Origin: Paracoccus hibiscisoli
GTDB taxonomy: Bacteria > Pseudomonadota > Alphaproteobacteria > Rhodobacterales > Rhodobacteraceae
DNA: 64,000 nucleotides
NCBI RefSeq assembly: GCF_005048265.1
Contig: NZ_SUNH01000003.1
Span: 1 to 64,000 of the forward strand
Direction of reading: 5' to 3'
This document shows positions 8,502 to 17,912 of the stretch, in pieces (position 1 is the first letter of the stretch; every line of letters begins with the position of its first letter). The notes below the pieces were generated by a model. It ran no database searches and was not told the origin of the DNA. It saw nothing but the letters and a program-made list of their open reading frames with translations. The position numbers and the translations under genes were made by a program.

Positions 8502-8672
8502 AATTCGGGAGACACCGGCACTGCGCCGGGGCCGAAGGAGAAGCCGCCCCGGCAAGCTCTCAGGCAAAAGGACCGTCTTCCCCAAGAACTCTGGAGAGTG
8601 GCCGCAAGGCCCGCCGAAGGGATAACGATCTCAGGCGCCGCTTGCGGCAGGGACAGAGGGGGCATCGACGTG
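8502..8672 (+). promoter_or_regulatory. Tandem glycine riboswitch
   Basis: Two glycine aptamers in tandem, 58 bases before gcvT. The first contains CGGGAGACACCG, then GCCGAAGGAG and CTCTCAGGCAAAAGGACCG, closed by CTCTGGAGAG (8590-8599). The second contains CCGCCGAAGGGATAACGATC, CTCAGGCG and the closing GGGACAGAGGGGGC. These are the conserved cores of this RNA class. In known examples, glycine binding switches on expression of the glycine cleavage system; the context here fits that exactly. Confidence 0.95.
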
Positions 8673-8729
8673 CGGGGGCATTCCCCGTCCAACCGATGCC
8701 GGCTGTCCGGCTGACCCGCAGGAGGCCCG

Positions 8730-9845
8730 ATGCCTGATCCGACCCGCCGCACAGGACTGTATGATCTTCATGTCGAACAGGGCGCCCGCATGGTGCCCTT
8801 TGCGGGCTGGGACATGCCGGTGCAATTCCCGATGGGGGTGATGGCCGAGCATCTGCACACCCGGCAGCGCGCCGGACTGTTCGATGTCAGCCATATGGGG
8901 CAGGTGCTGGTCACCCCCGATGACGGCCAGATGGCCACCGCCGCCGCCGCGCTGGAGACGCTGATCCCCGCCGATGTCGCGGGCCTGGCCGAGGGGCGGC
9001 AGCGTTACGGGCTGTTCACCAATGAGGCGGGCGGGATTCTGGACGATCTGATGTTCGCCAACCGGGGCGATCATTACCTGCTGGTCGTGAACGCGGCCTG
9101 TGCGGAGCAGGACATCGCGCATCTGCGGACGTTGGCGGGCGTGACGGTGACCCCGGTGACCGATCGCGGGCTGGTCGCGCTGCAGGGGCCGCAGGCGGAG
9201 TCGGCACTGGCGCGGCTGGTGCCGGGCGTGGCCGACATGCGGTTCATGGACAGCACGGCGCTGGACTGGGACGGGGTGGCGCTGTGGATTTCGCGGTCGG
9301 GCTATACCGGAGAGGACGGGTTCGAGATTTCGGTTCCCGAGACGCGGCTGGCGGATTTTGCGCGGGCGCTTCTGGCGCAGCCCGAGGTGGCGCCCATCGG
9401 TCTGGGGGCGCGCGACAGCCTGCGGCTGGAGGCGGGGATGCCGCTTTATGGGCACGACATGGACGCGGGCGTGACGCCCGCGCGGGCGGCGCTTGGTTGG
9501 TCGATCCCCAAGGTGCGCCGCACGGGCGGCGCGCGGGCGGGCGGGTTTCCCGGAGCGGACGTGATCCTGGCCGAGCTGGGCACGGCCCCGGTGACGCGGC
9601 GGGGCCTGCGCCCCGAGGGCCGCGCGCCGATCCGCGAGGGGGTCGCGCTGTTCTCCGACGATGGCGCGCCCATCGGGACGGTCAGTTCGGGCGGCTTTGG
9701 GCCGTCGGTGGGCGGACCGATCGCCATGGCGCGCATTCCCGCAGAGATTCCCGATGGCGCCACGATCCAGGCCGAGCTGCGCGGCAAGCGCGTGCCCCTG
9801 ACGGTCTGCGCCCTGCCTTTCGTCACCCCCTCCTACAAACGCTGA
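8730..9845 (+). CDS. gcvT: Glycine cleavage T-protein (aminomethyltransferase)
   Basis: Cytosolic aminomethyltransferase that passes the methylene group from the lipoyl arm of H-protein to tetrahydrofolate and releases ammonia. The 371-residue product has family features in order: RTGLYDLHVEQGARMVPFAG at the N-terminus, HTRQRAGLFDVSHMGQ (about residues 43-58), the folate-binding SGYTGEDGFEISVP near 190, and the LRLEAGMPLYGHDM block near 231. AGGAGG precedes the ATG. It is the first gene of the riboswitch-controlled gcv operon, with gcvH starting 7 bases after its stop. Confidence 0.96.
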   Translation: MPDPTRRTGLYDLHVEQGARMVPFAGWDMPVQFPMGVMAEHLHTRQRAGLFDVSHMGQVLVTPDDGQMATAAAALETLIPADVAGLAEGRQRYGLFTNEAGGILDDLMFANRGDHYLLVVNAACAEQDIAHLRTLAGVTVTPVTDRGLVALQGPQAESALARLVPGVADMRFMDSTALDWDGVALWISRSGYTGEDGFEISVPETRLADFARALLAQPEVAPIGLGARDSLRLEAGMPLYGHDMDAGVTPARAALGWSIPKVRRTGGARAGGFPGADVILAELGTAPVTRRGLRPEGRAPIREGVALFSDDGAPIGTVSSGGFGPSVGGPIAMARIPAEIPDGATIQAELRGKRVPLTVCALPFVTPSYKR

Positions 9846-9852
9846 GGATGTC

Positions 9853-10212
9853 ATGCTGAAATATACCGAAGATCACGAATGGCTGCGCGCCGAGGGCGAA
9901 GAGATCGTTGTGGGGATCACCAAGCATGCCAGCGACCAGCTGGGCGATGTGGTCTTTATCGAGCTGCCCGAGGCGGGCCGCGCCGTCGAGGCGGGCGAGG
10001 AGATCGTGGTGATCGAGAGCGTCAAGGCCGCCAGCGACATCGTGGCCCCCGTGGCGGGCACGATCACGGCGGTGAACGAGGCGCTGTCCGACAGCCCCGG
10101 CGACGTGAACGGCGATCCGATGACGGCGTGGTTCTTTCGCATCAAGCCTGCGGATGCGGGGGCGATGGACGGGTTCATGGACGAGGCGGCCTATAAGGCG
10201 CTGGTCGAGTGA
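9853..10212 (+). CDS. gcvH: Glycine cleavage H-protein
   Basis: A 119-residue lipoyl carrier that shuttles the aminomethyl group between the P, T and L proteins. The lipoylation site is Lys58 within VVIESVKAASD, flanked by the usual hybrid-motif glycines. The N-terminus (KYTEDHEWLR) is typical. Length is normal. It sits between gcvT and gcvP, so the operon encodes P, H and T; the L-protein (lipoamide dehydrogenase) must come from elsewhere. Confidence 0.97.
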   Translation: MLKYTEDHEWLRAEGEEIVVGITKHASDQLGDVVFIELPEAGRAVEAGEEIVVIESVKAASDIVAPVAGTITAVNEALSDSPGDVNGDPMTAWFFRIKPADAGAMDGFMDEAAYKALVE

Positions 10213-10219
10213 GCGACGG

Positions 10220-10259
10220 CCGGGGGCGCTTCGCCCCCCGGACCCCCCGAGGATATTTC
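10220..10259 (+). repeat. Intergenic GC palindrome ending GAGGATATTT
   Basis: A hairpin (CGGGGGCG-CTT-CGCCCCCCG) followed by GACCCCCCGAGGATATTTC in the gcvH-gcvP gap. From general knowledge, this arrangement, including the GAGGATATTT tail, recurs between genes in many Rhodobacteraceae genomes. Only one copy is seen here. It may attenuate or stabilise the message between gcvH and gcvP. Confidence 0.55.
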
Positions 10260-10300
10260 AGTGAAGAAGAAGGGGCTGGCCCGCCCCGCAAGGAGGCGTG

Positions 10301-13135
10301 ATGAGCCGCTGGACCGCAAGCACATACAACCCCGACGATTTCGCCAACCGGCGCCATATCGGGCCGTCCCCGTCCGAGATGGAGGCCATGCTGAAGGCGG
10401 TGGGGGCCGACAGCCTGGATCAGTTGATCGAGCAGACCGTGCCCGCCGCCATCCGCCAGTCGGACGCGCTGGACTGGCCGGCTTTGTCCGAGGCCGGGCT
10501 GCTGGCGCGCATGCGCGAGGTGGCGGACAAGAACCGGGTGATGACCAGCTTGATCGGGCAGGGCTATTACGGCACCGTCACGCCGCCCGCGATCCAGCGC
10601 AACATCCTGGAGAACCCGGCCTGGTACACGGCCTATACGCCCTATCAGCCGGAGATCGCGCAGGGGCGGCTGGAGGCGCTGCTGAATTTCCAGACCATGG
10701 TGGCGGATCTGACCGGGCTGCCGGTGGCGAATGCGTCGCTGCTGGACGAGGCGACGGCGGCGGCCGAGGCGATGGCCATGGCGCGGCGGCAGTCCAAGTC
10801 CAAGGCGGATGCGTTCTTTGTCGCCCATGACCTGCACCCGCAGACCATCGCCGTGATCGAGACGCGGGCGGCGCCCTTGGGCATCCGCATCATCAAGGGC
10901 TCGGTCGATGATCTGGTGGCGGATCAGGTGTTCGCCGCCGTGTTCCAGTACCCCGGCACCTATGGCCATGTCCGCGACCTGACGCCCGAGATCGAGGCGC
11001 TGCATGGCGCAGGCGCGCTGGCCATCGTGGCGACCGACCTGCTGGCGCTGTGCGTCCTGAAGGAGCCGGGCGCGATGGGCGCGGACATCGCCGTCGGATC
11101 GTCGCAACGCTTTGGCGTGCCGATGGGATATGGCGGGCCGCATGCGGCCTTCATGTCCTGCCGGGACGCGCTGAAGCGGGCGATGCCGGGGCGCATCGTG
11201 GGCGTCAGCATCGACAGTTCGGGCAACCAGGCGCTGCGCCTGTCGCTGCAGACGCGCGAGCAGCATATCCGCCGCGAGAAAGCCACCAGCAATGTCTGCA
11301 CGGCGCAGGCGCTGTTGGCGGTGATGGCGGGGTTCTATGCGGTGTTCCACGGCCCCGTCGGCCTGCGCGCCATCGCGCAGCGGGTGCATCTGCATGCGGT
11401 GACGGTGTCCGATGCGCTGCGTGCGGCGGGGGCCGAGGTTGCGCCGGAGGCGTTCTTTGACACGATCACCGTCAAGGTGGGCGTGGGCCAGCAGGGCATC
11501 ATGGCCGCGGCCCGGCACCGCGGCATCAACCTGCGCAAGGTCGGCCGCGATCGCGTGGGCATCAGCGTGGACGAGACGACCGATGCGGGCGTGATCACCC
11601 GCCTGCTGGACGCGTTCGGGATCACCGATGCGGCCCCCGCCGCGACAGCCCCGTCCATCCCCGAGGCGCTGCTGCGCGAGAGCGACTATCTGACCCATCC
11701 GGTCTTCCACATGAACCGGGCCGAGTCCGAGATGATGCGCTATATGCGCCGCCTGTCGGACCGCGATCTGGCGCTGGACCGGGCGATGATCCCGCTTGGC
11801 AGCTGCACGATGAAGCTGAACGCCGCGGCCGAGATGATGCCGATCACCTGGCCGGAATTCGGCGCGCTGCACCCCTTCGCGCCGCATGACCAGGCGGCGG
11901 GGTATCACGAGGCCATCGCAGATCTGACCGAAAAGCTGTGCGTGATCACCGGATACGACGCGTTTTCCATGCAGCCGAACAGCGGCGCGCAGGGGGAATA
12001 TGCCGGTCTGCTGACCATCCAAGCCTATCACAGGGCGCGCGGAGAGGAGCGCGACATCTGCCTGATCCCCGTGTCGGCGCATGGCACGAACCCGGCATCG
12101 GCGCAGATGTGCGGGATGCAGGTCGTCGTGGTGAAATCGGCCCCGAACGGCGACATCGACCTGGAGGATTTCGCCGACAAGGCGGCGAAGGCCGGCGACC
12201 GGCTGGCGGCGGTGATGATCACCTATCCCAGCACCCATGGCGTGTTCGAGGACACGGTCCGGCAGGTCTGCGACATCACGCATGACCATGGCGGTCAGGT
12301 CTATATCGACGGCGCGAACATGAACGCGCTGGTCGGTCTGGTGAAGCCCGGGGAAATCGGCGGCGATGTCAGCCACCTGAACCTGCACAAGACCTTTGCC
12401 ATCCCGCATGGCGGCGGCGGTCCCGGCATGGGGCCGATCGGGGTCAAGGCGCATCTGGCGCCCTATCTGCCCGGCGATCCGCAGGGTGGCGAAGGGGCCG
12501 TGTCGGCGGCGCCCTATGGGTCGGCGTCGATCCTGCTGATCAGTTGGGCCTATTGCCTGATGATGGGCGGCGAAGGCCTGACCCAGGCCACGCGCGTGGC
12601 GATCCTGAACGCGAACTATATCGCGGCGCGGCTGGCAGGGGCCTATCCGATCCTGTTCATGGGCAATCGCGGCCGGGTGGCGCATGAATGCATCATCGAC
12701 ACGCGGCCCTTTGCCGAACATGGCGTGACGGTGGACGACATCGCCAAGCGCCTGATCGACAACGGTTTCCACGCCCCCACCATGAGCTGGCCGGTCAGCG
12801 GCACCCTGATGGTCGAGCCCACCGAGAGCGAGACCAAGGCCGAGATCGACCGCTTCATCACCGCCCTGCTGGCCATCCGGGACGAGATCACAGATGTGGC
12901 CGAGGGCCGCATTGCCGCCGATCAAAGCCCCCTGCGCCACGCCCCCCACACGGTCGAGGATCTGGTCCGCGATTGGGACCGCCCCTATTCGCGCGAACAG
13001 GGCTGTTTCCCGGCGGGCGCCTTCCGGGTGGACAAGTACTGGCCCCCCGTGGGTCGCGTGGACAATGCCCATGGCGACCGCAATCTGATCTGCACCTGCC
13101 CGCCGCTGGACAGCTACGCCCAGGCCGCAGAATAG
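10301..13135 (+). CDS. gcvP: Glycine dehydrogenase (decarboxylating), P-protein
   Basis: PLP-dependent enzyme that decarboxylates glycine and loads the aminomethyl group onto GcvH. The 944-residue product is the single-chain form with both halves fused. The PLP lysine is Lys697 in NLHKTF, followed by the glycine-rich [11 protein letters not shown] loop. The N-terminus RRHIGPS is typical. AGGAGG places the start at the ATG at 10301; an adjacent GTG one codon earlier is less well spaced. It is the last gene of the gcv operon and is followed by a perfect 11-bp hairpin that also carries part of the tRNA promoter. Confidence 0.97.
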   Translation: MSRWTASTYNPDDFANRRHIGPSPSEMEAMLKAVGADSLDQLIEQTVPAAIRQSDALDWPALSEAGLLARMREVADKNRVMTSLIGQGYYGTVTPPAIQRNILENPAWYTAYTPYQPEIAQGRLEALLNFQTMVADLTGLPVANASLLDEATAAAEAMAMARRQSKSKADAFFVAHDLHPQTIAVIETRAAPLGIRIIKGSVDDLVADQVFAAVFQYPGTYGHVRDLTPEIEALHGAGALAIVATDLLALCVLKEPGAMGADIAVGSSQRFGVPMGYGGPHAAFMSCRDALKRAMPGRIVGVSIDSSGNQALRLSLQTREQHIRREKATSNVCTAQALLAVMAGFYAVFHGPVGLRAIAQRVHLHAVTVSDALRAAGAEVAPEAFFDTITVKVGVGQQGIMAAARHRGINLRKVGRDRVGISVDETTDAGVITRLLDAFGITDAAPAATAPSIPEALLRESDYLTHPVFHMNRAESEMMRYMRRLSDRDLALDRAMIPLGSCTMKLNAAAEMMPITWPEFGALHPFAPHDQAAGYHEAIADLTEKLCVITGYDAFSMQPNSGAQGEYAGLLTIQAYHRARGEERDICLIPVSAHGTNPASAQMCGMQVVVVKSAPNGDIDLEDFADKAAKAGDRLAAVMITYPSTHGVFEDTVRQVCDITHDHGGQVYIDGANMNALVGLVKPGEIGGDVSHLNLHKTFAIPHGGGGPGMGPIGVKAHLAPYLPGDPQGGEGAVSAAPYGSASILLISWAYCLMMGGEGLTQATRVAILNANYIAARLAGAYPILFMGNRGRVAHECIIDTRPFAEHGVTVDDIAKRLIDNGFHAPTMSWPVSGTLMVEPTESETKAEIDRFITALLAIRDEITDVAEGRIAADQSPLRHAPHTVEDLVRDWDRPYSREQGCFPAGAFRVDKYWPPVGRVDNAHGDRNLICTCPPLDSYAQAAE

Positions 13136-13148
13136 GCCCCGGCCACGA

Positions 13149-13181
13149 CCCGCGCCGCCTCTTGACAAACGGCGGCGCGGG
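13149..13181 (+). terminator. gcv operon terminator overlapping the tRNA promoter
   Basis: Perfect 11-bp stem (CCCGCGCCGCC with GGCGGCGCGGG) and an 11-base loop, followed by TTTA, 13 bases after the gcvP stop. The loop contains TTGACA, the -35 element of the following tRNA gene. Confidence 0.75.
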
Positions 13182-13189
13182 TTTACACC
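13162..13189 (+). promoter_or_regulatory. tRNA-Ala promoter
   Basis: A consensus -35 TTGACA (13162-13167) and a -10-like TACACC (13184-13189) are spaced 16 bases apart and end 10 bases before the mature tRNA 5' end. The -35 lies in the loop of the gcv terminator hairpin. Confidence 0.65.
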
Positions 13190-13199
13190 TTTCGCGCAT

Positions 13200-13275
<76 letters not shown>

Positions 13276-13386
13276 GATTTCCGGAACCGTCCCTTTTGTC
13301 GGCGACTTTGCGCCCCCTCGCGCAGGTGTGTCGGAACTTCGTCCTGCGGTTGCTGTTGGCTTGGCAGTGACGACCAGGAGGATCAC

Positions 13387-14079
13387 ATGTTCCAGAAGAT
13401 AGCCATCGCCACGCTGCTTGCGTCCCTGCCCATCAGCGCCTTGGCGCAGGACGCGGAGGGTGCGTTCACTCTGCCCGACCTGCCCTATGCCGCCGACGCG
13501 CTGGCGCCGGTGATCGATGCCGAGACGATGGAGTTGCATCACGGCCGCCACCATCAGTCCTATGTCGACAACCTGAACAACGCCATCGAAGCCAGCGACG
13601 CCCCCGAGGGCACCGCGCTGGAGGATCTGGTCGCGCAGGCCGGCACCTTCACCACCGCGATCCGCAACAATGCGGGCGGTCATTGGAACCATACCTTCTT
13701 CTGGGAGAGCATGGCCCCCACCGACGAGACCGGAGAGATGTCGCCCGAACTGACCGAGGCCATCGACACCGTCTTTGGGTCGCAGGAGGCGTTCCGCACG
13801 GCCTTTCAGGAGGCCGGCACCGGGCAGTTCGGGTCGGGCTGGGTCTGGCTAATCGTCAATGATCAGAACCAGTTGCAGATCACCGCGACGCCGAACCAGG
13901 ACAACCCGCTGATGGACGTGGCCGACCAGCAGGGAACGCCCCTGTTGGGCAATGACGTGTGGGAGCACGCCTATTACCTGAACTACAACAACCGCCGCGC
14001 CGAATATCTGGAAAGCTGGTGGGACGTGGTGAATTGGGACGTGGTGTCCGAACGCTATCAGGCGGCACTGGCCGACTGA
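13387..14079 (+). CDS. Exported superoxide dismutase, Mn type
   Basis: A 230-residue Fe/Mn superoxide dismutase that converts superoxide to hydrogen peroxide and oxygen. The mature domain starts after a signal peptide (MFQKIAIATLLASLPISALA, cut before QDAEG), so the enzyme should work in the periplasm, which is unusual because most Mn/Fe enzymes are cytosolic. Metal ligands are visible: His51 (first of HHGRHH), His102 (GGHWNHTFFW), Asp190 and His194 (DVWEHAYYL). Gly at the GGH position together with Gln171 in PNQDNPL indicates the manganese form. AGGAG six bases upstream supports the ATG at 13387. It is monocistronic and ends at a bidirectional hairpin. Confidence 0.92.
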   Translation: MFQKIAIATLLASLPISALAQDAEGAFTLPDLPYAADALAPVIDAETMELHHGRHHQSYVDNLNNAIEASDAPEGTALEDLVAQAGTFTTAIRNNAGGHWNHTFFWESMAPTDETGEMSPELTEAIDTVFGSQEAFRTAFQEAGTGQFGSGWVWLIVNDQNQLQITATPNQDNPLMDVADQQGTPLLGNDVWEHAYYLNYNNRRAEYLESWWDVVNWDVVSERYQAALAD

Positions 14080-14086
14080 TGCACGC

Positions 14087-14113
14087 CCTCTGACCCGCGG
14101 CGCGGGTCAGAGG
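14087..14113. terminator. Bidirectional terminator between sod and the RTX gene
   Basis: Perfect 12-bp inverted repeat (CCTCTGACCCGC with GCGGGTCAGAGG). The right arm contains the stop codon of the leftward RTX gene, and the left arm starts 8 bases after the sod stop, so one hairpin can serve both convergent genes. Confidence 0.7.
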
Positions 14114-15336
14114 ATGAAATCGGCCTCCGACAGGTTCAGCTGACCGGTCAGGCGGATCACCCCATCCGCCTGACCGTCGCCATTCGTGTCCAGCAGGATG
14201 CAGGTGGTGTTGGTCTGAGGCAGGCGCTGGACCACCAGTTGCGCGCCCTCTCCGGCGGTCAGGCGGTCGGTGATCTCGAACGCCTGGTTGCCGGGCGTGC
14301 GCCAATCCGCGTCGATGGCCGACAGGTCGATCCGGTCGGTGCCCCGGCGGAAATCGGCGATCAGGTCCGCCGCGCCGAGGGGACTGTCGCCGATGCTGCG
14401 GAAGACGAACAGATCGGCCCCCGCACCCCCGGTCAGCATGTCGACGCCCTGCCCGCCGATCAGCGTGTCATTGCCCAGACCGCCCATCAGCCGGTCCGCG
14501 CCCATGCCGCCATGCATCCAGTCATTGCCCATCCCGCCTTCCAGCGGGTCGGCGCCCGCGCGCCCCTCCAGTCGGTCATGGCCCGCGCCGCCGCGCAGCA
14601 GGTTGTTCTGCGCATTGCCCAGCAGCGTGTCCTGACCCGCGCCGCCCTCGATGTTCTCGACCCCGCGGATGATGTCCAGGCCCATGCGGGTGTCCTGCCG
14701 GCCCGTCACACCCAGGTCGATGCGAACGCCTTGCGCGCCCTGGATCACCACCCAGTCGGTCCCGGCACCCCCATCCAGCAGATCGCTGCCCGCATCCATC
14801 AGCAGCCGATCCTGGCCTGCGCCGCCGAACAGCATGTCATTGCCCGTGCCGCCGCCCAGGGTGTCGTCGCCGCCATTGCCATAGAGCGTGTCATTGCCCG
14901 CCATCCCGAAGGCGCGGTCGGCCTCGAAGCTGAGCCGGAACACATCATTGCCGGACAGCGCGCGTTCGATCAGGCGCAGGTCGTCGGCACGCGACAGGGT
15001 CAGGCTCGCATTGTAGATATCCGCCAGCGGGACGTTGATGCGGTCGAACTCCCACAGCTGCTCATAGGATGTGCCTGCCACCCAGCCCTCGGTGATGACG
15101 GTAACCGTGCCGCCGGTGATCCGGTCGCCGTTTGTGCGGAATCCCGAGCCGCCAAAGCCCACCTCATAGAGGTCCTTGGACCCCTCATAGACGACGACCA
15201 GCAGATCCTCGATCAGCCGGCCACGGTTCGCGATATAGCTATCATCATAGAATTCGGCGCCCAGAGAGTCGTAATAGAGGACGCTGAGATCGAAATTGTT
15301 CTGGTCGAAACCGCGATACGCGTAAATCTGTGCCAT
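14107..15336 (-). CDS. RTX calcium-binding protein (type I secretion substrate)
   Basis: A 409-residue acidic protein. Residues 1-~140 are a unique N-terminal domain with no motif I recognise. From about 145 to 315 there are many glycine/aspartate nonapeptides of the GGxGxDxLx type (AGNDTLYG, GGTGNDMLFG, GGAGADLFVF), which form a parallel beta-roll on binding calcium. The C-terminal part (DLIADFRRGTDRIDLSAIDA, ending EADFIL) matches the secretion module of serralysin-type proteins. There is no signal peptide, consistent with type I export. I see no HExxH protease motif, and no exporter genes lie nearby. The function of the N-terminal domain is unknown. Confidence 0.85.
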   Translation of the reverse strand: MAQIYAYRGFDQNNFDLSVLYYDSLGAEFYDDSYIANRGRLIEDLLVVVYEGSKDLYEVGFGGSGFRTNGDRITGGTVTVITEGWVAGTSYEQLWEFDRINVPLADIYNASLTLSRADDLRLIERALSGNDVFRLSFEADRAFGMAGNDTLYGNGGDDTLGGGTGNDMLFGGAGQDRLLMDAGSDLLDGGAGTDWVVIQGAQGVRIDLGVTGRQDTRMGLDIIRGVENIEGGAGQDTLLGNAQNNLLRGGAGHDRLEGRAGADPLEGGMGNDWMHGGMGADRLMGGLGNDTLIGGQGVDMLTGGAGADLFVFRSIGDSPLGAADLIADFRRGTDRIDLSAIDADWRTPGNQAFEITDRLTAGEGAQLVVQRLPQTNTTCILLDTNGDGQADGVIRLTGQLNLSEADFIL

Positions 15337-15393
15337 CGTGAAACCCTCAGGGACGGCACGCGCGGAAACAGCCCGCTTCAGCCGATTCAGGAA

Positions 15394-15423
15394 TCAATAG
15401 CGCCTGCGTGGACAAGCCGTCAA
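15394..15423 (-). promoter_or_regulatory. Candidate promoter of the RTX gene
   Basis: On the minus strand TTGACG is followed after 18 bases by TATTGA, about 58 bases before the RTX start codon. The match is moderate. The rest of the 124-base gap to argC shows nothing further. Confidence 0.35.
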
Positions 15424-15460
15424 AGCCTATACGCAGCTGTCGTCAATTTTCGGGCGGGGT

Positions 15461-16378
15461 CTAGAGGCCCGCATCCTCGGGCAGGCCCAACATGATGTTC
15501 AGGTTCTGCACCGCCGCCCCCGACGCGCCCTTGCCCAGATTGTCCAACACCGCGACGATGGTAGCGCAGCCCGCCTCGTCATCACCATGCACGCTGATGC
15601 GCAGGACGTTGGTGCCGTTCATGGCCGTCGGGTCGATCCGCGCGCCGATCTGATCGGCGGGCACCACCTGGACGAAGGGTTCGGCGGCATAGTGATCCGC
15701 CAGCGCCTGATGCAGGGCGGCGACATGGCGGTCGTCGTCCAGGTGCAGCGGCAATTGCACCGCCATCCCTTGGGCGAAATTGCCGACCGCGGGCGCAAAG
15801 ACCGGCTGCAGCAGCAGACCGCCATGGGTCATGATTTCGGGGATGTGCTTGTGGCGCTGGTTCAGACCATAGACGAAATGCGCGGGCGCCGTGCCCGCGT
15901 CATATTCCGCGATCAGCGCCTTGCCGCCGCCGGTATAGCCGCTGACCGCGTTGATCGACAGCGCCTCGGATTCCTGGATCAGGCCAGCGGCGACCAGGGG
16001 CGCCACGATGGCGATGGCCCCGGTGGAATAGCAGCCGGGGTTGCTGACATGGCGCGCGGCGGCGATCATCTCGCGCATTTCGGGGGCCAGTTCGGGAAAG
16101 CCGAAGACCCAGGCCGGGTCGATCCGATAGGCGGTCGAGGCATCGATCAGACGCACGTCCATCTCGGCGGTGAGGGCCACGGCCTCGCGCGCGGCATCGT
16201 CGGGCAGGCACAGGATGGCGACATCGGCCTGCGCGAAACAGGCGGCCCGCGCGGCGGGGTCCTTGCGGTGGGCGGGGTCCAGCTGAACCAGGCGGATGTC
16301 GTCGCGTCCCAGCAGGCGGTCGCGGATCTGCAGGCCGGTCGTGCCGGCCTCGCCATCGATGAAGACGCTGTGGGTCAT
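15461..16378 (-). CDS. argC: N-acetyl-gamma-glutamyl-phosphate reductase
   Basis: Cytosolic enzyme of arginine biosynthesis that reduces N-acetylglutamyl phosphate to the semialdehyde with NADPH. The 305-residue length and the N-terminus [11 protein letters not shown] mark the shorter, type 2 ArgC family. The catalytic cysteine is Cys116 in [10 protein letters not shown], and [11 protein letters not shown] follows around residue 147. No other arginine genes are adjacent, which is usual for dispersed arg genes in this group. It lies downstream of the DUF779 gene on the same strand with a 67-base gap. Confidence 0.94.
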   Translation of the reverse strand: MTHSVFIDGEAGTTGLQIRDRLLGRDDIRLVQLDPAHRKDPAARAACFAQADVAILCLPDDAAREAVALTAEMDVRLIDASTAYRIDPAWVFGFPELAPEMREMIAAARHVSNPGCYSTGAIAIVAPLVAAGLIQESEALSINAVSGYTGGGKALIAEYDAGTAPAHFVYGLNQRHKHIPEIMTHGGLLLQPVFAPAVGNFAQGMAVQLPLHLDDDRHVAALHQALADHYAAEPFVQVVPADQIGARIDPTAMNGTNVLRISVHGDDEAGCATIVAVLDNLGKGASGAAVQNLNIMLGLPEDAGL

Positions 16379-16445
16379 GGTGTCAGCCTTTCGCGGGTGT
16401 CGCGCCCTTTTAGCGGATCGCCGCAGGGGTCACAACGCCGCAGCG

Positions 16446-16775
16446 TCAGATGCTGCAGATCTCGGACCGGGTCAGGAAGCGTTTCTCGCGACCGTTGTCC
16501 AGGCTGAACATGCCGCCGCGCCCGGCCACCACGTCGATGATCAGGTCGGTATGCGCCCAGGCCTCGGCCTGGCTGGCCGAGATGTAGAAGGGCGCACCGC
16601 CGATCTCTCCCAGCTTGACGTCCCGCTCTCCCACGCGGAAATCGCCCTGCGGATAGCACATGGGCGAGGACCCGTCGCAGCAGCCCCCCGATTGGTGGAA
16701 CAGGACCGGGCCGTGATCGGCCACGATCTCCTCGATCAGCTGCAGGGCGGCGGGGGTGGCGGTGACGGTGCTCAT
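16446..16775 (-). CDS. DUF779 family protein
   Basis: A 109-residue cytosolic protein with the DUF779 signature: FHQSGGCCDGSSPMCYP near residues 27-43, rich in Cys and His-like ligand positions, and ISASQAEAWAHTDLIIDV near 65-82. The biochemical role is not established. Members of this family are often encoded beside acetaldehyde-type aldehyde dehydrogenases, and such a gene is present here two genes upstream. Its ATG overlaps the stop of the topoisomerase gene (ATGA), so translation of the two is coupled. Confidence 0.88.
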   Translation of the reverse strand: MSTVTATPAALQLIEEIVADHGPVLFHQSGGCCDGSSPMCYPQGDFRVGERDVKLGEIGGAPFYISASQAEAWAHTDLIIDVVAGRGGMFSLDNGREKRFLTRSEICSI

Positions 16776-17827
16776 GTCTTCAGCCTTTTCTTGAGAAACC
16801 GCAGGACCTGCTCCTCCTCGGGGCGCAGGGCGGCGGTGGTCAGGGTGTCGTCGATCCGGTCGCGCAGATCCAACGTCAGGTCGTCCGCCAGATAGGCGGC
16901 GATGATCTGGGGATGCACATAGCATTGCCGGCAGATGGTGGGCGTGTTGCCAAGGCGCGCGGCCACAGCCTCGATCGCGTCGCGCACGTTGCGTTTGGCG
17001 GCGGCCTCGCTGTCGGCCTTCTCATATTCGGACAGCGCCAGGGCGGCCAGGACGGTGCCGGTCCAGGTCCGGAAATCCTTGGCGGTGATCTGGCGGCCCG
17101 TGACCGCGCGCAGATAGTCGTTCACCTCGGTCGAGGTGACGCGATGGCGGGTGCCGTCCTCGTCCAGATACTGGAACAGATGCTGGCCCGGAATGTCCTG
17201 CACGGCGCGGATGATGCGCGCCACGCGGCGGTCGCGCAGGCCCAGATCCCATTCCTTGCCCGACTTGCCCTTGAAGCGGAACCGCACCTGGTTTCCCTCC
17301 AGCGCGACATGGCGCATGCGCAGGGTGGTCAGGCCGTGGGACTTGTTCTCGCGCGCATAGCGGGTGTTGCCGACCCGGATCATGGTGTTCTCCAACAGGA
17401 ACACGATGGTCGCCAGCACCTTTTCGGCAGGCAGGCCGCGCCGCGCCATGTCGGCATCGACCCGCCCCCGCAGGTCGGGCAGCACCCGCGCGAAATCCAG
17501 CATGCGGTCGTATTTGCTGCTGTCGCGCAGGGAGCGGAAATCGGGGTGATAGCGGTATTGCTTGCGTCCCTTGGCGTCGCGCCCGGTGGCCAGGATATGG
17601 CCGCGCGGATCGGGGCAGATCCAGACATCGTCATAGGCGGGCGGGATGGCCAACGCGGCCAGCCGCTTGCGTTCGGCGCGGTCGGTGATCGTGCGCCCCT
17701 GCGCGTCCTTGTAGGAGAACCCCTTGCCCGCGCGCCGCCGGGTGATGCCCGGCATGTCGTCGTTGACATAGGTCAGGCCCGCCGACAATGCGGCGTCCTC
17801 TGGGTCGATGATGCTGTCCTTGGGCAT
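16772..17827 (-). CDS. DNA topoisomerase IB
   Basis: A 351-residue bacterial/poxvirus-type topoisomerase IB, which relaxes supercoils through a 3'-phosphotyrosyl intermediate. The catalytic tyrosine is Tyr303 in RQCYVHP. Other active-site blocks are present: MIRVGNTRYARENKSHGLTT (about residues 150-169), the KGKSGKEWD loop near 190, and DFRTWTGTVLA near 252. Length is normal for the family. The location is odd: it sits between an aldehyde dehydrogenase gene (85 bases upstream) and the DUF779 gene, with which it overlaps by four bases, although it has no evident link to aldehyde metabolism. Confidence 0.93.
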   Translation of the reverse strand: MPKDSIIDPEDAALSAGLTYVNDDMPGITRRRAGKGFSYKDAQGRTITDRAERKRLAALAIPPAYDDVWICPDPRGHILATGRDAKGRKQYRYHPDFRSLRDSSKYDRMLDFARVLPDLRGRVDADMARRGLPAEKVLATIVFLLENTMIRVGNTRYARENKSHGLTTLRMRHVALEGNQVRFRFKGKSGKEWDLGLRDRRVARIIRAVQDIPGQHLFQYLDEDGTRHRVTSTEVNDYLRAVTGRQITAKDFRTWTGTVLAALALSEYEKADSEAAAKRNVRDAIEAVAARLGNTPTICRQCYVHPQIIAAYLADDLTLDLRDRIDDTLTTAALRPEEEQVLRFLKKRLKT

Positions 17828-17912
17828 GGGCGCGTCCGTTGCTGGCCTTGTGCCCCAACGCCACGGGATCGGTCGGGGTTGCGGACGGCCCGACGGGCCG
17901 CCCGCGATGGCA

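Noticed and set aside
8349-8585. Longer N-terminus for the sulfotransferase-like protein
   Set aside because: It would read through the antisense of the glycine riboswitch, and its translation is Arg/Pro-rich with no domain character.
10175-13168. 997-codon open frame on the minus strand opposite gcvP
   Set aside because: It mirrors gcvP exactly; the His/Arg/Gly-rich translation has no domain. It is a by-product of high GC at third codon positions.
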